Counted from the stretch's first letter, positions 60,301 to 61,803 are shown. The stretch is DNA of 64,000 nt from Chiridota heheva (GCA_020152595.1 JAIGNY010000456.1:156501-220500); one strand, 5' to 3'. The notes: generated by a model not told the origin, from the letters alone. Numbers and translations are program-made.

Positions 60301-61803
60301 AGAGGTGGTGGGTGTGGAGGGTGGGGTGGGTGTGGGTGTAGAGTGGGGTGGGTGTAGAGAGGTAGGATGGGTGTGGAGAGGTAGGGTGGGTGTGGAGAGG
60401 TAGGGTAGGTGTAGAGAGGTGGGATGGGGTGGGGTGGGTGTGGAGGCTGGGGTGGAGGGATAGGGAAGATATCACTTCGCAATAACATAAACCAGATCAA
60501 TTTCTTTCAAGCACAATTTCTCATGTGGAAAATAAATGCGAGGGGAAGCATCATCATAAGGGGAAGGGTAAAATGCCCTGTAGCACTACAACCAGTGGCA
60601 TAGCTAGAAGGGGGGGGGGCAGGGGCAGCCACCCCAGCCCAGACCCTATAAGGGGCCGTTAAATATATACCATTATACCTATATATCGTAGGGACCTAAC
60701 TACGCCACTGACTACAACAAAAGAAAACAACCAATGTTTTTTATTGCATCGGAATGCATCCAATGTCTACATTGCATAGATGTACATGCATATGCTACCT
60801 ATGAAATTTTAACCAATTGATCCTCACACACAGTACAAATACCAACATAGGATGGAACAATATAGTCTACACTTAGACTATGACATCGTTTTCTCGTATT
60901 GAATTTGTTTCTTTTGTATGTTTTTAACAATCAATAATAAATTAAATTGAAATTCTGAAGTCATGCAGCTCTCACATTCCTCTTGTGCACACAATAACAA
61001 TATTGATACAAAGTGTTTATTTAGAAATTTTCACATCAGACAGATTACGGTACTTAATTTCCATCGATGAAATGAACTGAAATATTTTTAGAGCTTTCTT
61101 CAAAGTTGCTAGAATGAAAGGAAAGGTATTGTACTATAAATACATTCAGAAGTGAACGCTGCCAAGCTGGGAACATCACTTTCAGATTTCAATTTTCCCG
61201 ATTGATCGTGAGAAATCTGCGATGTTATCAATCACACTTCACCGAACCTAACATAGAGGCCTATATGTGTTATCGATATTATCACAAAAGGTATCATCCT
61301 ACAAATAAATTCAGAAGTGAACGCCACTAAGCTATAGTAAAGTCACTTTTATTTTTTATTCATTTTCTTTCTTCAGAAATCTGTGATGTTATCGTTAACA
61401 CGTGTAAGCCCCTATGTTCAGTCCGGCAGATGTGTGACCGATAACATCGCAGAATTCTCGCGACCAATAGGAAAAATTGAAAATCAGAAGTGACATTATC
61501 TGCACAGCGGCGATCACTTAGGACAAATCCTTTAACATTATCAAAAACTGATATCACTTTACATAAAAACTGATATCACTTTACATAAAAACTGATATCA
61601 CTTTACATAAAAAAATCTGATATCACTTTACACAAAAATTGATATCACATTACATCAAAACTGATATACGATTACAAAAAATCTGATATCATGTTACAGA
61701 AAATCTAATATTATTATTACATATAACCTAATATCAATATATAGGCTATATATAATAGGCCTATACTTACTGGATACGCTCTCTCAAGTTTCTCTGCAGC
61801 CAT
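229..61803 (-). CDS. ECE-like M13 zinc metallopeptidase (neprilysin family), 17 exons, 3' end off the window
   Basis: This is a membrane-bound zinc endopeptidase that would cleave small peptides outside the cell or in secretory compartments. The spliced exons give 717 codons with consistent phases. Order: cytosolic tail about 1-71, membrane anchor about 72-94 (type II), then the ectodomain. Visible M13 marks are the DLCLSDVC and NPCQNFYQYACGNW cysteine region, YRSC, GGWNVTG, WRDC, VNAYY (571-574, substrate binding), VFPAGILQAPFY, GHEMIH (612-616; His612 and His616 bind zinc, Glu613 is catalytic) and SENIADNGG (Glu672 the third zinc ligand). Tyr-Tyr in NAYY and the motif spacings favour ECE over neprilysin (NAFY). 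N-glycosylation sequons include NTT, NVT, NNS, NET and NGT. The usual length is about 770, so about 55-60 residues including CxxW lie left of position 1. No inactivating change was seen; an active enzyme is inferred. Exon 1 is the least certain part. Confidence 0.95.
408..664. repeat. Minisatellite, unit about 24 bp, intron 16
   Basis: About eleven tandem copies of a unit built on GATCACTTATTGACRTTAA, slightly divergent, filling most of the small intron between exons 16 and 17. Confidence 0.9.
709..774 (-). CDS. ECE-like exon 16 (third zinc ligand)
   Basis: Twenty-two codons: VNGKLTLSENIADNGGLKSA and YL. Glu672 of ENIAD is the third zinc ligand and Asp676 its partner. Serine replaces the glycine usual before ENxAD (family GENIAD). 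The acceptor is ttacag|GTA and the donor CTT|GTAAGT; phase 0-0. Confidence 0.95.
775..1395. other. AT-rich intron 15 sequence
   Basis: Low-complexity AT-rich DNA with recurring TTTGGCA words. No coding or mobile feature recognised. Confidence 0.5.
1396..1634. repeat. Minisatellite, unit about 21 bp, intron 15
   Basis: Tandem copies built on CTCTTTGAAGGATAATCTCT. Short reading frames seen across it are products of the repetition. Confidence 0.88.
1896..2088 (-). CDS. ECE-like exon 15 (HExxH zinc site)
   Basis: It encodes ALNFGGMGVVMGHEMIHAFD, then DKGREYDRDGNMKIWW and a Cys-containing tail ending YTVHDKP. HEMIH supplies two zinc ligands and the catalytic glutamate. Asp in AFDD is the residue that positions the zinc-site histidine in this family. 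The acceptor is gtttctcacag and the donor CCA|GTGAGT; phase 2 in, 0 out. Confidence 0.97.
2384..3197. repeat. Minisatellite, unit about 41 bp, intron 14
   Basis: About twenty tandem copies containing ATTACTCTGGTCAAATTCCT joined by CAAACTTTGTCATATACATA. The central copies are nearly identical and the outer ones diverged, as expected from ongoing unequal exchange in the middle. Confidence 0.93.
3285..3336 (-). CDS. ECE-like exon 14
   Basis: A 52-base exon encoding VFPAGILQAPFYDKAYP, the near-invariant strand before the zinc helix. The acceptor is cttttcttacag and the donor AA|GTGAGT; phase 1 in, 2 out. The intron before it begins with a (TA)n tract about 40 bases away. Confidence 0.95.
3374..3399. 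repeat. (TA)n microsatellite
   Basis: Thirteen TA dinucleotides about 40 bases upstream (gene sense) of exon 14. Confidence 0.9.
3528..3636. mobile_element. hAT-type MITE (CAGTGG family)
   Basis: Ends CAGTGGTGTAGCTAG and CTTAGTTATGCCACTG are imperfect inverted repeats typical of small nonautonomous hAT elements. No clear 8-bp flanking duplication remains. Similar ends recur at 55606, 59722 and 60593. Confidence 0.65.
4149..4311 (-). CDS. ECE-like exon 13 (NAYY substrate-binding motif)
   Basis: It encodes LEINETEFFDNSVAVFKFLI, then RKQWDMTPPTVNAYYSANKN and EM. Asn571 and Ala572 of N-A-Y-Y correspond to the substrate-backbone-binding pair of M13 enzymes; Tyr-Tyr here is ECE-like. NET is a sequon. 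The acceptor is gtttctttcctgtag and the donor ATGG|GTAAGA; phase 0-1. Confidence 0.95.
4459..4912. mobile_element. Dispersed repeat family D, copy 1
   Basis: A roughly 450-bp unit starting GTTGATTGACAGC and ending GGTAGGCGTGGCCTATT. Related copies lie at 19498-19705 (left part), 42290-42745 and, inverted, 48437-48730. No coding potential; likely a nonautonomous DNA element or SINE-like repeat of unassigned class. Confidence 0.75.
4916..6548. other. Intron 12 sequence without recognised feature
   Basis: AT-rich DNA with a few short frames on both strands around 5841-6056 that are too short and unlike any known protein. I see no gene here. Confidence 0.5.
6551..6821. mobile_element. Fold-back MITE, family E, complete copy
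   Basis: The two halves are near-perfect inverted repeats over more than 100 bases each: outer ends AAGGAAAGGTATAG and ATACCTTCCTT, inner arms containing GAACGC, AACTGGTAACGCCACTTC and GACTGCGAGAAATCTGTG. Flanking TTAA at both edges may be the target site. Copies recur at 32035 and 61115. Confidence 0.85.
6955..7945. repeat. Fold-back repeat with T-rich and A-rich minisatellite arms
   Basis: The left arm (6955-7310) is a degenerate T-rich array of words like TTCAATTTTGGGAAA. The right arm (7740-7945) is its A-rich complement. Between them GGTGAAATCCTTTCAGGG (7336) faces its inverse near 7660-7690. Single arms of the same type occur at 30030-30560, 36950-37420, 50860-51010 and 57400-57620. 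Confidence 0.65.
7975..8420. repeat. Dispersed repeat family I, copy 1
   Basis: It begins AACAGCACCACAACAGC and contains TTGTGCCTGAGAGGTTGGAT, shared with 20655-20960 and, more weakly, 21170-21480. Purine-rich interior; no coding feature. Confidence 0.6.
8453..8899 (+). pseudogene. LINE reverse-transcriptase C-terminal fragment (jockey/CR1-like)
   Basis: An open frame of 149 codons. The translation contains LSQVLYAVPVWYHL, KFLKYTSKILNL, NHPLHN, RNLRNPTIV and IYRAAIYL, the pattern after the catalytic palm in non-LTR elements ('L.Y..pvW', 'HPL', 'LR.P...T.r...SF...ai'). It starts directly after a stop and lacks the catalytic domain and the rest of the element. It is on the opposite strand to the host gene, in intron 12. 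A 5'-truncated relic. Confidence 0.75.
9250..9530 (-). mobile_element. tRNA-derived SINE with pentanucleotide tail
   Basis: On the minus strand a tRNA-like head GTGGTGTAGTGGTTAGTGC is followed by a degenerate B box (GGTTGGTATCCC), a body containing AACCAGTTGTGAAC-type sequence, GGGACATTAAACC and a tail of TGCTA/TGCTG repeats (9255-9365). A 3' fragment of the same family lies at 19262-19350. Confidence 0.75.
9739..9816 (-). CDS. ECE-like exon 12
   Basis: Twenty-six codons: ASAILDLIGFPDYILDQEAL, then DSSYES, matching the family 'A..i..kIGyPd.il....ld..Y'. The acceptor is ctccttttcag and the donor TCA|GTACGT; phase 0-0. Confidence 0.94.
10270..10378. mobile_element. piggyBac-type MITE, copy 1
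   Basis: 109 bp including a TTAA at each end. Inverted termini CCCTTACTCTACCA and TGGTAGAGTAAGGG. A perfect palindrome GGCGATATTATCGCC sits just inside the left end. TTAA target duplication is the signature of piggyBac superfamily transposition. No coding capacity. Confidence 0.85.
10515..10623. mobile_element. piggyBac-type MITE, copy 2 (identical to copy 1)
   Basis: Base-for-base identical to 10270-10378 by reading, in the same orientation, 136 bp away, again with TTAA on both sides. Identity implies a very recent insertion or a local duplication. Confidence 0.85.
10624..11640. repeat. Dispersed repeat family F, copy 1
   Basis: Matches 50540-51775 in inverted orientation through many blocks, for example GATCCTGAGGCAATA, TAATTAAAGGGTTTACAGGG, ACCAGGATATGCC and TTCTGATCGAAATATACC. 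Class unknown; no coding frame. Copy 2 of the piggyBac-type MITE abuts its left edge. Confidence 0.75.
11811..11909 (-). CDS. ECE-like exon 11
   Basis: Thirty-three codons: ASEMVEEIRSAFKRNLPELD, then WMDDETRIAAKDK. This is the conserved 'mi..Ir.af...l..l.WMd..Tr..A..K' block. The acceptor is ctcttaagtag|GCA. A second AG six bases on would break the frame. The donor is AAG|GTAATG; phase 0-0. Confidence 0.94.
11910..13125. other. Intron 10 sequence without recognised feature
   Basis: Apart from a short stretch resembling other repeat junctions (12120-12200, GGTGTGGGGTCCAGGGG), nothing recognisable. Confidence 0.45.
13140..13390. repeat. Exact 35-bp tandem array beside the exon 10 donor
   Basis: Seven CCTGTCC anchors at 13146, 13181, 13216, 13251, 13286, 13321 and 13356, each 35 bases apart. 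On the gene strand every unit carries GGACAGGTAGAGAT, which resembles a 5' splice site (CAG|GTAGAG). The array ends only about 8 bases from the exon 10 splice donor. Confidence 0.95.
13398..13620 (-). CDS. ECE-like exon 10
   Basis: It encodes VVNNYMIWQAVVDNVG, a linker with KWRDCIRATDENLGDALGAL, and FVRTAFEGKSKET. NNYMIW and GALFV are family landmarks, and Cys in WRDC is conserved. The acceptor is gttacaacacag. The donor ACG|GTTAGT is weak, and seven exact-period repeats follow directly (13140-13390). Phase in 2, out 0. Confidence 0.95.
13684..14187. mobile_element. Fold-back element, family G, complete copy
   Basis: The left arm runs from AAAGAGGACTTCAAAAGAAA through GTTAAGGAGATATTTAA to GTAGAAACGACTGAAATCAG. 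The right end (14085-14185) is its inverse over about 105 bases. The interior has no coding frame. Other copies: 16018-16215, 18627-19250, 22150-23210, 24487-26400, 30900-31230, 31335-31560. Confidence 0.85.
14400..15300. repeat. Degenerate C-rich minisatellite
   Basis: 14400-14950 is built on CCCACATGCCATCCCACCCT; 14960-15300 shifts to CACCTACCATCCCC. Both strands show proline/histidine- or glycine-rich frames caused by the repetition. A related array lies at 43690-44090. Confidence 0.85.
15655..15740. repeat. GGAT/GGAC tetranucleotide tract
   Basis: Alternating GGATGGAC-type repeats, about 85 bases. Confidence 0.85.
16018..16215. mobile_element. Family G fold-back element, partial copy
   Basis: Left-arm sequence only: ACAAGATGGAGAAGGAAGTG, then AAATGACTGAAATCAGACTA. 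Confidence 0.7.
16305..18110. repeat. 1.8-kb minisatellite, unit about 45 bp, intron 9
   Basis: About forty copies built from TATATACCTTCATGTATAAT, GCACATATGA and GCGCACACGTAT with variant units. Many units are 45 bp, a multiple of three, so long frames appear on both strands; they are not genes. The array starts about 240 bases downstream of the exon 9 donor. Confidence 0.95.
18343..18479 (-). CDS. ECE-like exon 9
   Basis: It encodes IKWLDFFKYVFRDYEDIVIT, then ENEPVIVMEPKLLTDVSLLI and KDTDP, the M13 'idW..fl...f' block. The exon ends CCTGT|GTAAGC in phase 2; the split valine codon is completed by exon 10. The acceptor is gttttgtgcag. A 1.8-kb minisatellite starts about 240 bases into the following intron. 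Confidence 0.94.
18627..19250. mobile_element. Family G fold-back element, full copy plus leading fragment
   Basis: A left-arm fragment (18627-18715) is followed by a complete element (about 18716-19250) with left arm GAGGACTTCAAAAGAAA, a middle segment ATCCCATGGTTTTTAAGCCA and an inverted right arm with TCAGTCGTTTCTACAC. The interior is shared with the copies at 24487 and 30900. Confidence 0.82.
19498..19705. mobile_element. Dispersed repeat family D, left part
   Basis: GTTGATTGACAGCTTTTTCA through ACAAATTTCTGTACACAC matches 4459-4660. It breaks off where the next minisatellite begins. Confidence 0.75.
19705..20420. repeat. 24-bp minisatellite with a higher-order duplication, intron 8
   Basis: About thirty units on TTGGCATCATGGGTAATCAA. 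A block of about 239 bp, with the same order of variant units (ATCATCTAC, ATCATTTAC, CATCTTGGG, ACATGGGTAA), occurs twice (word GGTAATCATC at 19961 and 20200). Period 24 keeps frames open. Confidence 0.95.
20430..20545 (+). mobile_element. SINE central-domain fragment
   Basis: TTGAGCAAAACACGTTATTC, then CAATTGCTTCAGT and GTGTAAAATGAGTACCAG resemble the conserved core of widespread metazoan SINEs. It is shared with 27900-27965. Confidence 0.5.
20655..20960. repeat. Dispersed repeat family I, copy 2
   Basis: GAGGTTTAACGTCACCATGA and TTGTGCCTGAGAGATTGGAT match the copy at 7975. It stops about 20 bases short of the exon 8 donor. A weaker third copy occupies 21170-21480. Confidence 0.6.
20979..21059 (-). 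CDS. ECE-like exon 8
   Basis: Twenty-seven codons including SLYNKMTIQELQEISPE, the conserved 'yhkMsi.EL' motif of the family. The acceptor is cagttaacacag and the donor GAA|GTAAGT; phase 0-0. A dispersed repeat (20655-20960) reaches to within about 20 bases of this donor. Confidence 0.93.
21565..21745. repeat. Tandem duplication, about 83 bp
   Basis: Two copies containing AGAGAGCCTCTTTACTGTTC and CTACCAACCAGCTATTGTTA. Confidence 0.8.
22150..23210. mobile_element. Family G fold-back element expanded by an internal satellite
   Basis: It starts with the usual left arm (AAGTCCATCTTATATGAAAT, AAGAGGACT) and resumes after the array with CTTATTCTGTTAAGGG and CAAGTGACTGAAATCACATT. About 900 bases of short tandem repeat sit exactly where a normal copy has AAAAGAAACAAAATGGTG. 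Confidence 0.75.
22195..23105. repeat. AAAGAAACAATGTG minisatellite (about 14 bp)
   Basis: Dozens of near-perfect units with variants AAAGAAACAATAAG. The unit is almost the same as a motif of the host fold-back element's terminal arm. Phe/Leu/Ser-rich frames on the minus strand are artefacts. Confidence 0.95.
23340..23990. repeat. Degenerate minisatellite, about 21 bp
   Basis: Tandem words TTTTTCCTCAAAATATCTGA with much drift. Confidence 0.85.
24487..26400. mobile_element. Family G fold-back element split by a Tc1/mariner-like insertion
   Basis: The left part (24487-24686) and right part (26143-26400) together match the element at 18716-19250: CTGTGTAGAAATGACTGG, ATACCCTTAC on the left; ATCCCATGGTTTTTAAGCCA and TCAGTCGTTTCTACAT on the right. 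The break falls at a TA. Confidence 0.8.
24689..26140. mobile_element. Tc1/mariner-like nonautonomous insertion
   Basis: Flanked by TA on both sides (24687-24688, 26141-26142). Ends CAATCATGGCCAAAAGT and ACTTTTGGCAAGGATTG are inverted repeats over about 23 bases. About 145 bases at the left end reappear in direct orientation at 25972-26118. No transposase frame inside. Confidence 0.75.
26880..26999 (-). CDS. ECE-like exon 7
   Basis: Forty codons starting VLEAYKEYMKKVVTLLGTEI and ending DIMEFGTQIAN, the helical segment with the 'E..iA' pattern found before the YNKMT region of M13 peptidases. The acceptor is gtaatattttcag and the donor AAT|GTAAGT; phase 0-0. Confidence 0.92.
27000..27840. other. 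Intron 6 sequence without recognised feature
   Basis: AT-rich with a short C tract near 27190. Nothing recognised. Confidence 0.45.
27840..27990 (+). mobile_element. tRNA-derived SINE fragment
   Basis: A B-box match GGGTTCGACTCC at 27870 is followed by TTGAGCAAGATGACTCATTC, CACTTGCTTCAGTG and CAGCTGTAAA, the same core as 20430-20545. The head before the B box is degenerate. No intact tRNA fold. Confidence 0.6.
28207..28920. repeat. Tandem repeat, unit about 164 bp, intron 6
   Basis: Four copies plus a partial one, each with TTTTGAGACTC (about 28266, 28430, 28595, 28756), GGTATCAGGTCGGTAAAAA and TTTTTTACAGCAGGGCAG. The unit includes a G-rich run. Confidence 0.92.
29038..29100 (-). CDS. ECE-like exon 6
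   Basis: Twenty-one codons: IGPPTLLLPDAWYMLNDSDV and E. This matches the M13 'gL.LP.r.YY' segment that follows the IQ/IDQ end of the previous exon. The acceptor is tattcttacacag and the donor GAG|GTAAGT; phase 0-0. Confidence 0.92.
30030..30560. repeat. Degenerate A-rich minisatellite
   Basis: Loose repeats of AAATTTCCCCAAAATTGAAG type, akin to the arms at 6955-7945. Confidence 0.75.
30900..31560. mobile_element. Family G fold-back element, right half then left half
   Basis: 30900-31230 holds the interior and right arm (GTTTTTAAGCC, CAGTCGTTTCTACAC). 31335-31560 holds a left arm (AAACAAAATGGTGAAGAAAG, AAGACTGAAATCAGACTAG). These are two separate partial copies close together. Confidence 0.75.
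31663..31815 (-). CDS. ECE-like exon 5
   Basis: It encodes MGGWNVTGTLDPNNSEFNSV and ends SADDKYSSENRIQ. GGWN(V/I)TG and the F-F-T-x-Y-(V/I)-S-A-D stretch are typical of ECE proteins. Sequons NVT and NNS are present. The acceptor is attttttttcag and the donor CAG|GTAAGT; phase 0 at both ends. It follows the largest intron (15.2 kb). Confidence 0.95.
32035..32165. mobile_element. Family E MITE, half copy
   Basis: AGAAGTGAACGCCGCC, CTGGTAACGTCACTTCCGC and AAGAAATCTGCGATGTTATC match one arm of the element at 6551. Confidence 0.75.
32170..32460. repeat. Short tandem block with GACCACGCCC
   Basis: Three loose copies each with GACCACGCCC or similar and AACAAGGRTTAA. Confidence 0.55.
32985..33228. 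repeat. Tandem array, left part (interrupted)
   Basis: Diverged units of about 120-130 bp containing CATATACCT, TGTGCAGTTTTATAGAATCC, ATATATGAC and a C-rich run. The array resumes at 35892. Confidence 0.75.
34651..34790. repeat. 71-bp tandem duplication inside the 33229-35891 element
   Basis: GAAACCACAATAAGATGTTA at 34651 and its partner at 34722 head two near-identical copies, each with TATGCGTATGCTTGAAGAGG. Confidence 0.9.
34790..35080 (+). other. GC-richer segment with coding look inside a transposon
   Basis: One frame gives a basic, Pro/Ser-rich peptide (PKRKRDRPLKMSPGPSSRPS) and a Glu/Arg stretch ending in a stop. Another gives KDYHLWEVLVESDRDRHEVL and VTGYGKTKLK before AA|GTAAGT, a good splice donor. 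Base composition differs from the AT-rich surroundings. I do not recognise the protein; it could be a captured host exon or transposon-coded sequence. Confidence 0.35.
35892..36440. repeat. Tandem array, right part
   Basis: Four or so units with TATACATGCTTGTGCAGC, TTTATAGAGGTCA, AGATATATGAAAAGCTACCA and C-rich runs. It continues the array at 32985-33228. Confidence 0.85.
36950..37420. repeat. Degenerate T-rich minisatellite
   Basis: Words such as TTTTCGGGAAATTTGCTTCA repeat about every 20 bases with drift. Confidence 0.8.
37500..37850. repeat. Dispersed repeat, copy 1 (partner at 41500-41790)
   Basis: GAGCTCACTTTATGAA, GAAAACCCAGACCTCC and CAAATCAATTACTCAAATAT are shared in direct orientation with 41500-41790. 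Confidence 0.8.
37850..39340. repeat. Compound tandem repeat, unit about 295 bp
   Basis: AAAACAGACATGTGGTTGTT occurs near 38380, 38680 and 38970. AACCAGAACCAAAAGGTTTT occurs at both 37856 and 39053, marking a larger direct repeat around the array. CATTAATATGCATGACATCA recurs through it. Confidence 0.85.
39343..40990 (+). pseudogene. LINE reverse-transcriptase tail split by a hAT element
   Basis: 39343-39716 reads NKLSLNV, then KICIDNAFVKQTTSVKFLGL, KTAKVMGILHKISN, SHLSYCNIVWGT and KKAIRVI with internal stops. 40667-40990 goes on with TSSDYKTHTSPLFKDLKIL, TRHSSNLHVYS, YNWNTLDTV and VKKQLKHLL. This is the classic end of a CR1/jockey-like reverse transcriptase. It is a decayed plus-strand relic in intron 4. 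Confidence 0.85.
39717..40658. mobile_element. Nonautonomous hAT element inside the LINE
   Basis: A perfect 8-bp target duplication CGTGTAAT (39709-39716 and 40659-40666) flanks inverted ends CAGAGGTTGCGTTA and TAACGCAATCTCTG. 942 bp, no transposase frame. TIRs starting CAG with an 8-bp duplication identify the hAT superfamily. Confidence 0.92.
41500..41790. repeat. Dispersed repeat, copy 2 (partner at 37500-37850)
   Basis: Shares GAAAACCCAGACCTCC, CCAGGTACATAACAA and AAATCAATTACTCAAATATT with the first copy, about 4 kb away. Confidence 0.8.
41900..42050. repeat. Dispersed repeat, shared with 44880-45040
   Basis: AAGTGCCACCCCTGATCCAA and TTCAATTCAAATGTGTGACA occur in both places in the same orientation. 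Confidence 0.8.
42290..42745. mobile_element. Dispersed repeat family D, copy 3
   Basis: TTTGCCTAGCAACAAAATCT through GCTATGGTGGGCGTGGCCTA, as at 4459-4912. Confidence 0.8.
42750..43680. other. Intron 4 sequence without recognised feature
   Basis: AT-rich, with a purine-rich patch (43280-43520) that resembles the complement of 36470-36640. No gene seen. Confidence 0.45.
43680..44330. repeat. C-rich minisatellite, unit about 22 bp
   Basis: CCCACATGGCATCCCACC repeats about twenty times, mostly within 43690-44060, with stray units near 44290. Related in sequence to 14400-14950. Confidence 0.92.
44530..44790. repeat. Degenerate repeat with TCTGAAGGAA
   Basis: Loose units of about 45-50 bases such as CTGAAGGAACTTTAACATTT. 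Confidence 0.65.
45040..45360. repeat. 20-bp minisatellite
   Basis: About sixteen units of AAGACGCTTGTGAAACTGCC in exact 20-base register. Confidence 0.95.
46180..46990. repeat. 18-bp minisatellite with reading frames on both strands
   Basis: More than thirty units of CCCGTTTCTCAACACCTG, flanked by diverged relatives. Period 18 keeps frames open (QHLPVS repeats on one strand, LRNGQV on the other). It lies just downstream (gene sense) of exon 4. Not a gene. Confidence 0.95.
47059..47183 (-). CDS. ECE-like exon 4
   Basis: It encodes EAELNTTSTAELKAQAFYRS, then CMDAEGRIEMKGAEPLKKAV and EK. The Y-R-S-C is the conserved M13 cysteine, and NTT is a glycosylation sequon. The acceptor is ctcattacag and the donor AAAG|GTGAGG; phase in 1, out 0. 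An interspersed repeat begins only about 30 bases upstream (near 47213). Confidence 0.93.
47213..48316. repeat. Interspersed repeat with a 160-bp tandem core
   Basis: It starts CTAGAATTATAGCACTCTGC, AGAGCGCTACCTCC. Between 47640 and 48290 four units of about 160 bp carry CCTCCATTTGCACCCT, CCACACACCAA and GAGATATCTTGATGA. It ends GTTAACGTAGCTAG. Such sequence is common in invertebrate genomes as a mobile repeat of uncertain class. Confidence 0.7.
48437..48730. mobile_element. Dispersed repeat family D, inverted copy
   Basis: CACACCCACCATAGCAAC, GGCACTTCTGCAGATC and CATCTTGTCATCACTCAGTC are the reverse complement of the right part of the family. It ends where the next element starts. Confidence 0.8.
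48731..49399. mobile_element. Palindrome-array MITE (GCTTGCGCAAG), copy 1
   Basis: Ends CCCTTACAAAAAATCTAG and TCTCTGTAAGGG are inverted repeats; an alternative right end lies at 49338. The interior is made of self-complementary words such as AGCTTGCGCAAGCT, with a 21-bp tandem run CTGCAGCAAGCTTGCGCAAGG-like (49040-49285). Frames rich in Leu/Gln/Ala/Cys are artefacts of period 21. Confidence 0.8.
49400..49884. other. Intron 3 sequence without recognised feature
   Basis: AT-rich. CACTTTAGG-type short symmetry near 49580-49640 is weak. Nothing else seen. Confidence 0.4.
49885..50094 (-). CDS. ECE-like exon 3 (N-terminal cysteine region of the ectodomain)
   Basis: It encodes DADLCLSDVC, then AAMDKTVNPCQNFYQYACGN and RWNVFQEIWNENQL, the hallmark start of the M13 ectodomain (PF05649 type). 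Two in-frame acceptors six bases apart (gcgcag|atgcag|att) start the exon at 50094 or 50088 and differ by two residues. The donor TTTTAG|GTTTGT is weak, but the phase (1) fits exon 4. Confidence 0.93.
50238..50514. mobile_element. Palindrome-array MITE, copy 2
   Basis: Ends CCCTTACAGAAATATCAGC and AAATTTCTGTGAGGG. Interior of AGCTTGCGCAAGCT-like palindromes separated by AAATAT-rich spacers. Confidence 0.8.
50540..51775. repeat. Dispersed repeat family F, copy 2 (inverted to copy 1)
   Basis: Shares blocks with 10624-11640 in reverse complement, for example TATTGCCTCAGGATCACAAC, TCAAGACCTACGAATTAAGA and GCATATCCTGGTGCACTTGC. A T/A-rich minisatellite (50860-51010) sits within it. Confidence 0.75.
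51969..52291. mobile_element. Palindrome-array MITE, copy 3
   Basis: Ends CCTTATACAGATTTTAGC and CTAATACTTCTGCAAGG. Interior GCTTGCACAAGC, GCATGCTGCAAGCTT and related palindromes. Confidence 0.78.
52535..53430. mobile_element. Family H element with a terminal minisatellite, copy 1
   Basis: 52535-52945 is a run of about 24-bp units ATGTTTTTAAAGGAATATTC. Then a body containing GACATGTTATTCCTACTA, AAACCTGCTAGAAAAATATA and CAATGGAATTGTCTC. The body is shared with 56520-57060 and, inverted, 62560-62945. Confidence 0.88.
53430..54135. other. Intron 2 sequence with unassigned short frames
   Basis: Two plus-strand frames (53496-53753 and 53834-54073, about 80 codons each) have ordinary composition but match nothing I know and lack splice context. 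They may be decayed transposon code. I make no gene call. Confidence 0.3.
54136..55231. mobile_element. piggyBac-type nonautonomous element, 1.1 kb
   Basis: Left edge TAAACCTTTACTCTACCA (TTAA mutated to TAAA) and right edge TGGTAGAGTAAGGGTTAA. Subterminal near-palindrome GGCGATAGTATCGC as in the 109-bp MITEs at 10.3 kb. No transposase frame. A tRNA-like SINE head sits inside. Confidence 0.78.
54733..54850 (+). mobile_element. tRNA-derived SINE head
   Basis: A perfect A-box match TGGTGCAGAGG is followed about 40 bases later by a B-box-like GGTTCGAGTCTC. The stems do not pair well enough for a functional tRNA, so this is a SINE or tRNA relic inside the 54136 element. Confidence 0.5.
55606..55770. 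mobile_element. hAT-type MITE, 165 bp
   Basis: Inverted ends TAGTGGCGTAGCCA and TGGCTATGCCACTA; flanks CTTTTTAC and ATTGTTAC match at 6 of 8. The interior (CACCAATATTCCTCAATATT) is shared with 59722-59900. Confidence 0.78.
56237..57105. mobile_element. Family H element with a terminal minisatellite, copy 2
   Basis: 56255-56530 holds about twelve units of TTTTTAAAGGAATATTCCCA, followed by the same body as 52945-53430. At 57060 it ends CCATGGGAATATTCCTTTAA, a single inverted copy of the array unit. So the array is an amplified terminal repeat. Confidence 0.88.
57662..57920 (-). CDS. ECE-like exon 2 (cytosolic tail and membrane anchor)
   Basis: The acceptor ctttccttgcag is followed at once by ATG, then MVRYERSSLSGREDLDPETD. 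The exon holds most of the charged cytosolic tail and a strongly hydrophobic stretch rich in Leu/Ile (exon residues about 61-83), followed by HVARK. The donor is AAAG|GTAAGG and the exit phase is 1. An acidic/serine-rich tail before a single anchor fits a type II M13 protein. The exon-initial ATG would allow use with a different first exon. Confidence 0.93.
57921..59720. other. Intron 1 sequence without recognised gene
   Basis: It contains a G-rich patch (58265-58345) with GGGGATATTGGGGGGATG, part of a short CTGGCTACACCC-type repeat (58360), and AT-rich DNA. No exon or mobile element was identified with confidence. Confidence 0.4.
59722..59900. mobile_element. hAT-type MITE, 179 bp
   Basis: Inverted ends CAGTGGTGTAGCCA and TGGCTACACCACTG with an 8-bp flank AATCCAAT/AATCCCAT (7 of 8). 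Same interior as 55606-55770. Confidence 0.88.
60125..60470. repeat. GGTGGGTGTGGAG minisatellite
   Basis: G-rich repeats of about 17 bases, GGTGGTGGGTGTGGAGG, with drift. Gly/Val- or Pro/His/Thr-rich frames on the two strands are artefacts. The G-runs could form G-quadruplexes on the plus strand. Confidence 0.93.
60593..60710. mobile_element. hAT-type MITE with perfect 8-bp duplication
   Basis: ACTACAAC occurs exactly on both sides (60585-60592, 60711-60718). Ends CAGTGGCATAGCTAG and CTAACTACGCCACTG. 118 bp, no coding capacity. Confidence 0.93.
61115..61545. mobile_element. Family E MITE, rearranged copy
   Basis: Arms AAAGGAAAGGTATTG, AGAAGTGAACGC and AGAAATCTGCGATGTTATC occur, the last three times, with the third inverted near 61440. 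It looks like one copy inserted in or recombined with another. Confidence 0.75.
61547..61735. repeat. 21-bp minisatellite beside exon 1
   Basis: About eight units on ACTGATATCACTTTACATAA, ending about 35 bases from the exon 1 donor. Confidence 0.9.
61771..61803 (-). CDS. ECE-like exon 1 (initiator, 11 codons)
   Basis: It encodes MAAEKLERAYP. The ATG has a good context (A at -3, G at +4). An in-frame TGA lies upstream at 61907-61909 with no ATG between. The donor is CCA|GTAAGT. It joins exon 2 in phase 0. There is no homology support for these 11 residues, and other 5' exons could exist to the right. Confidence 0.6.
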
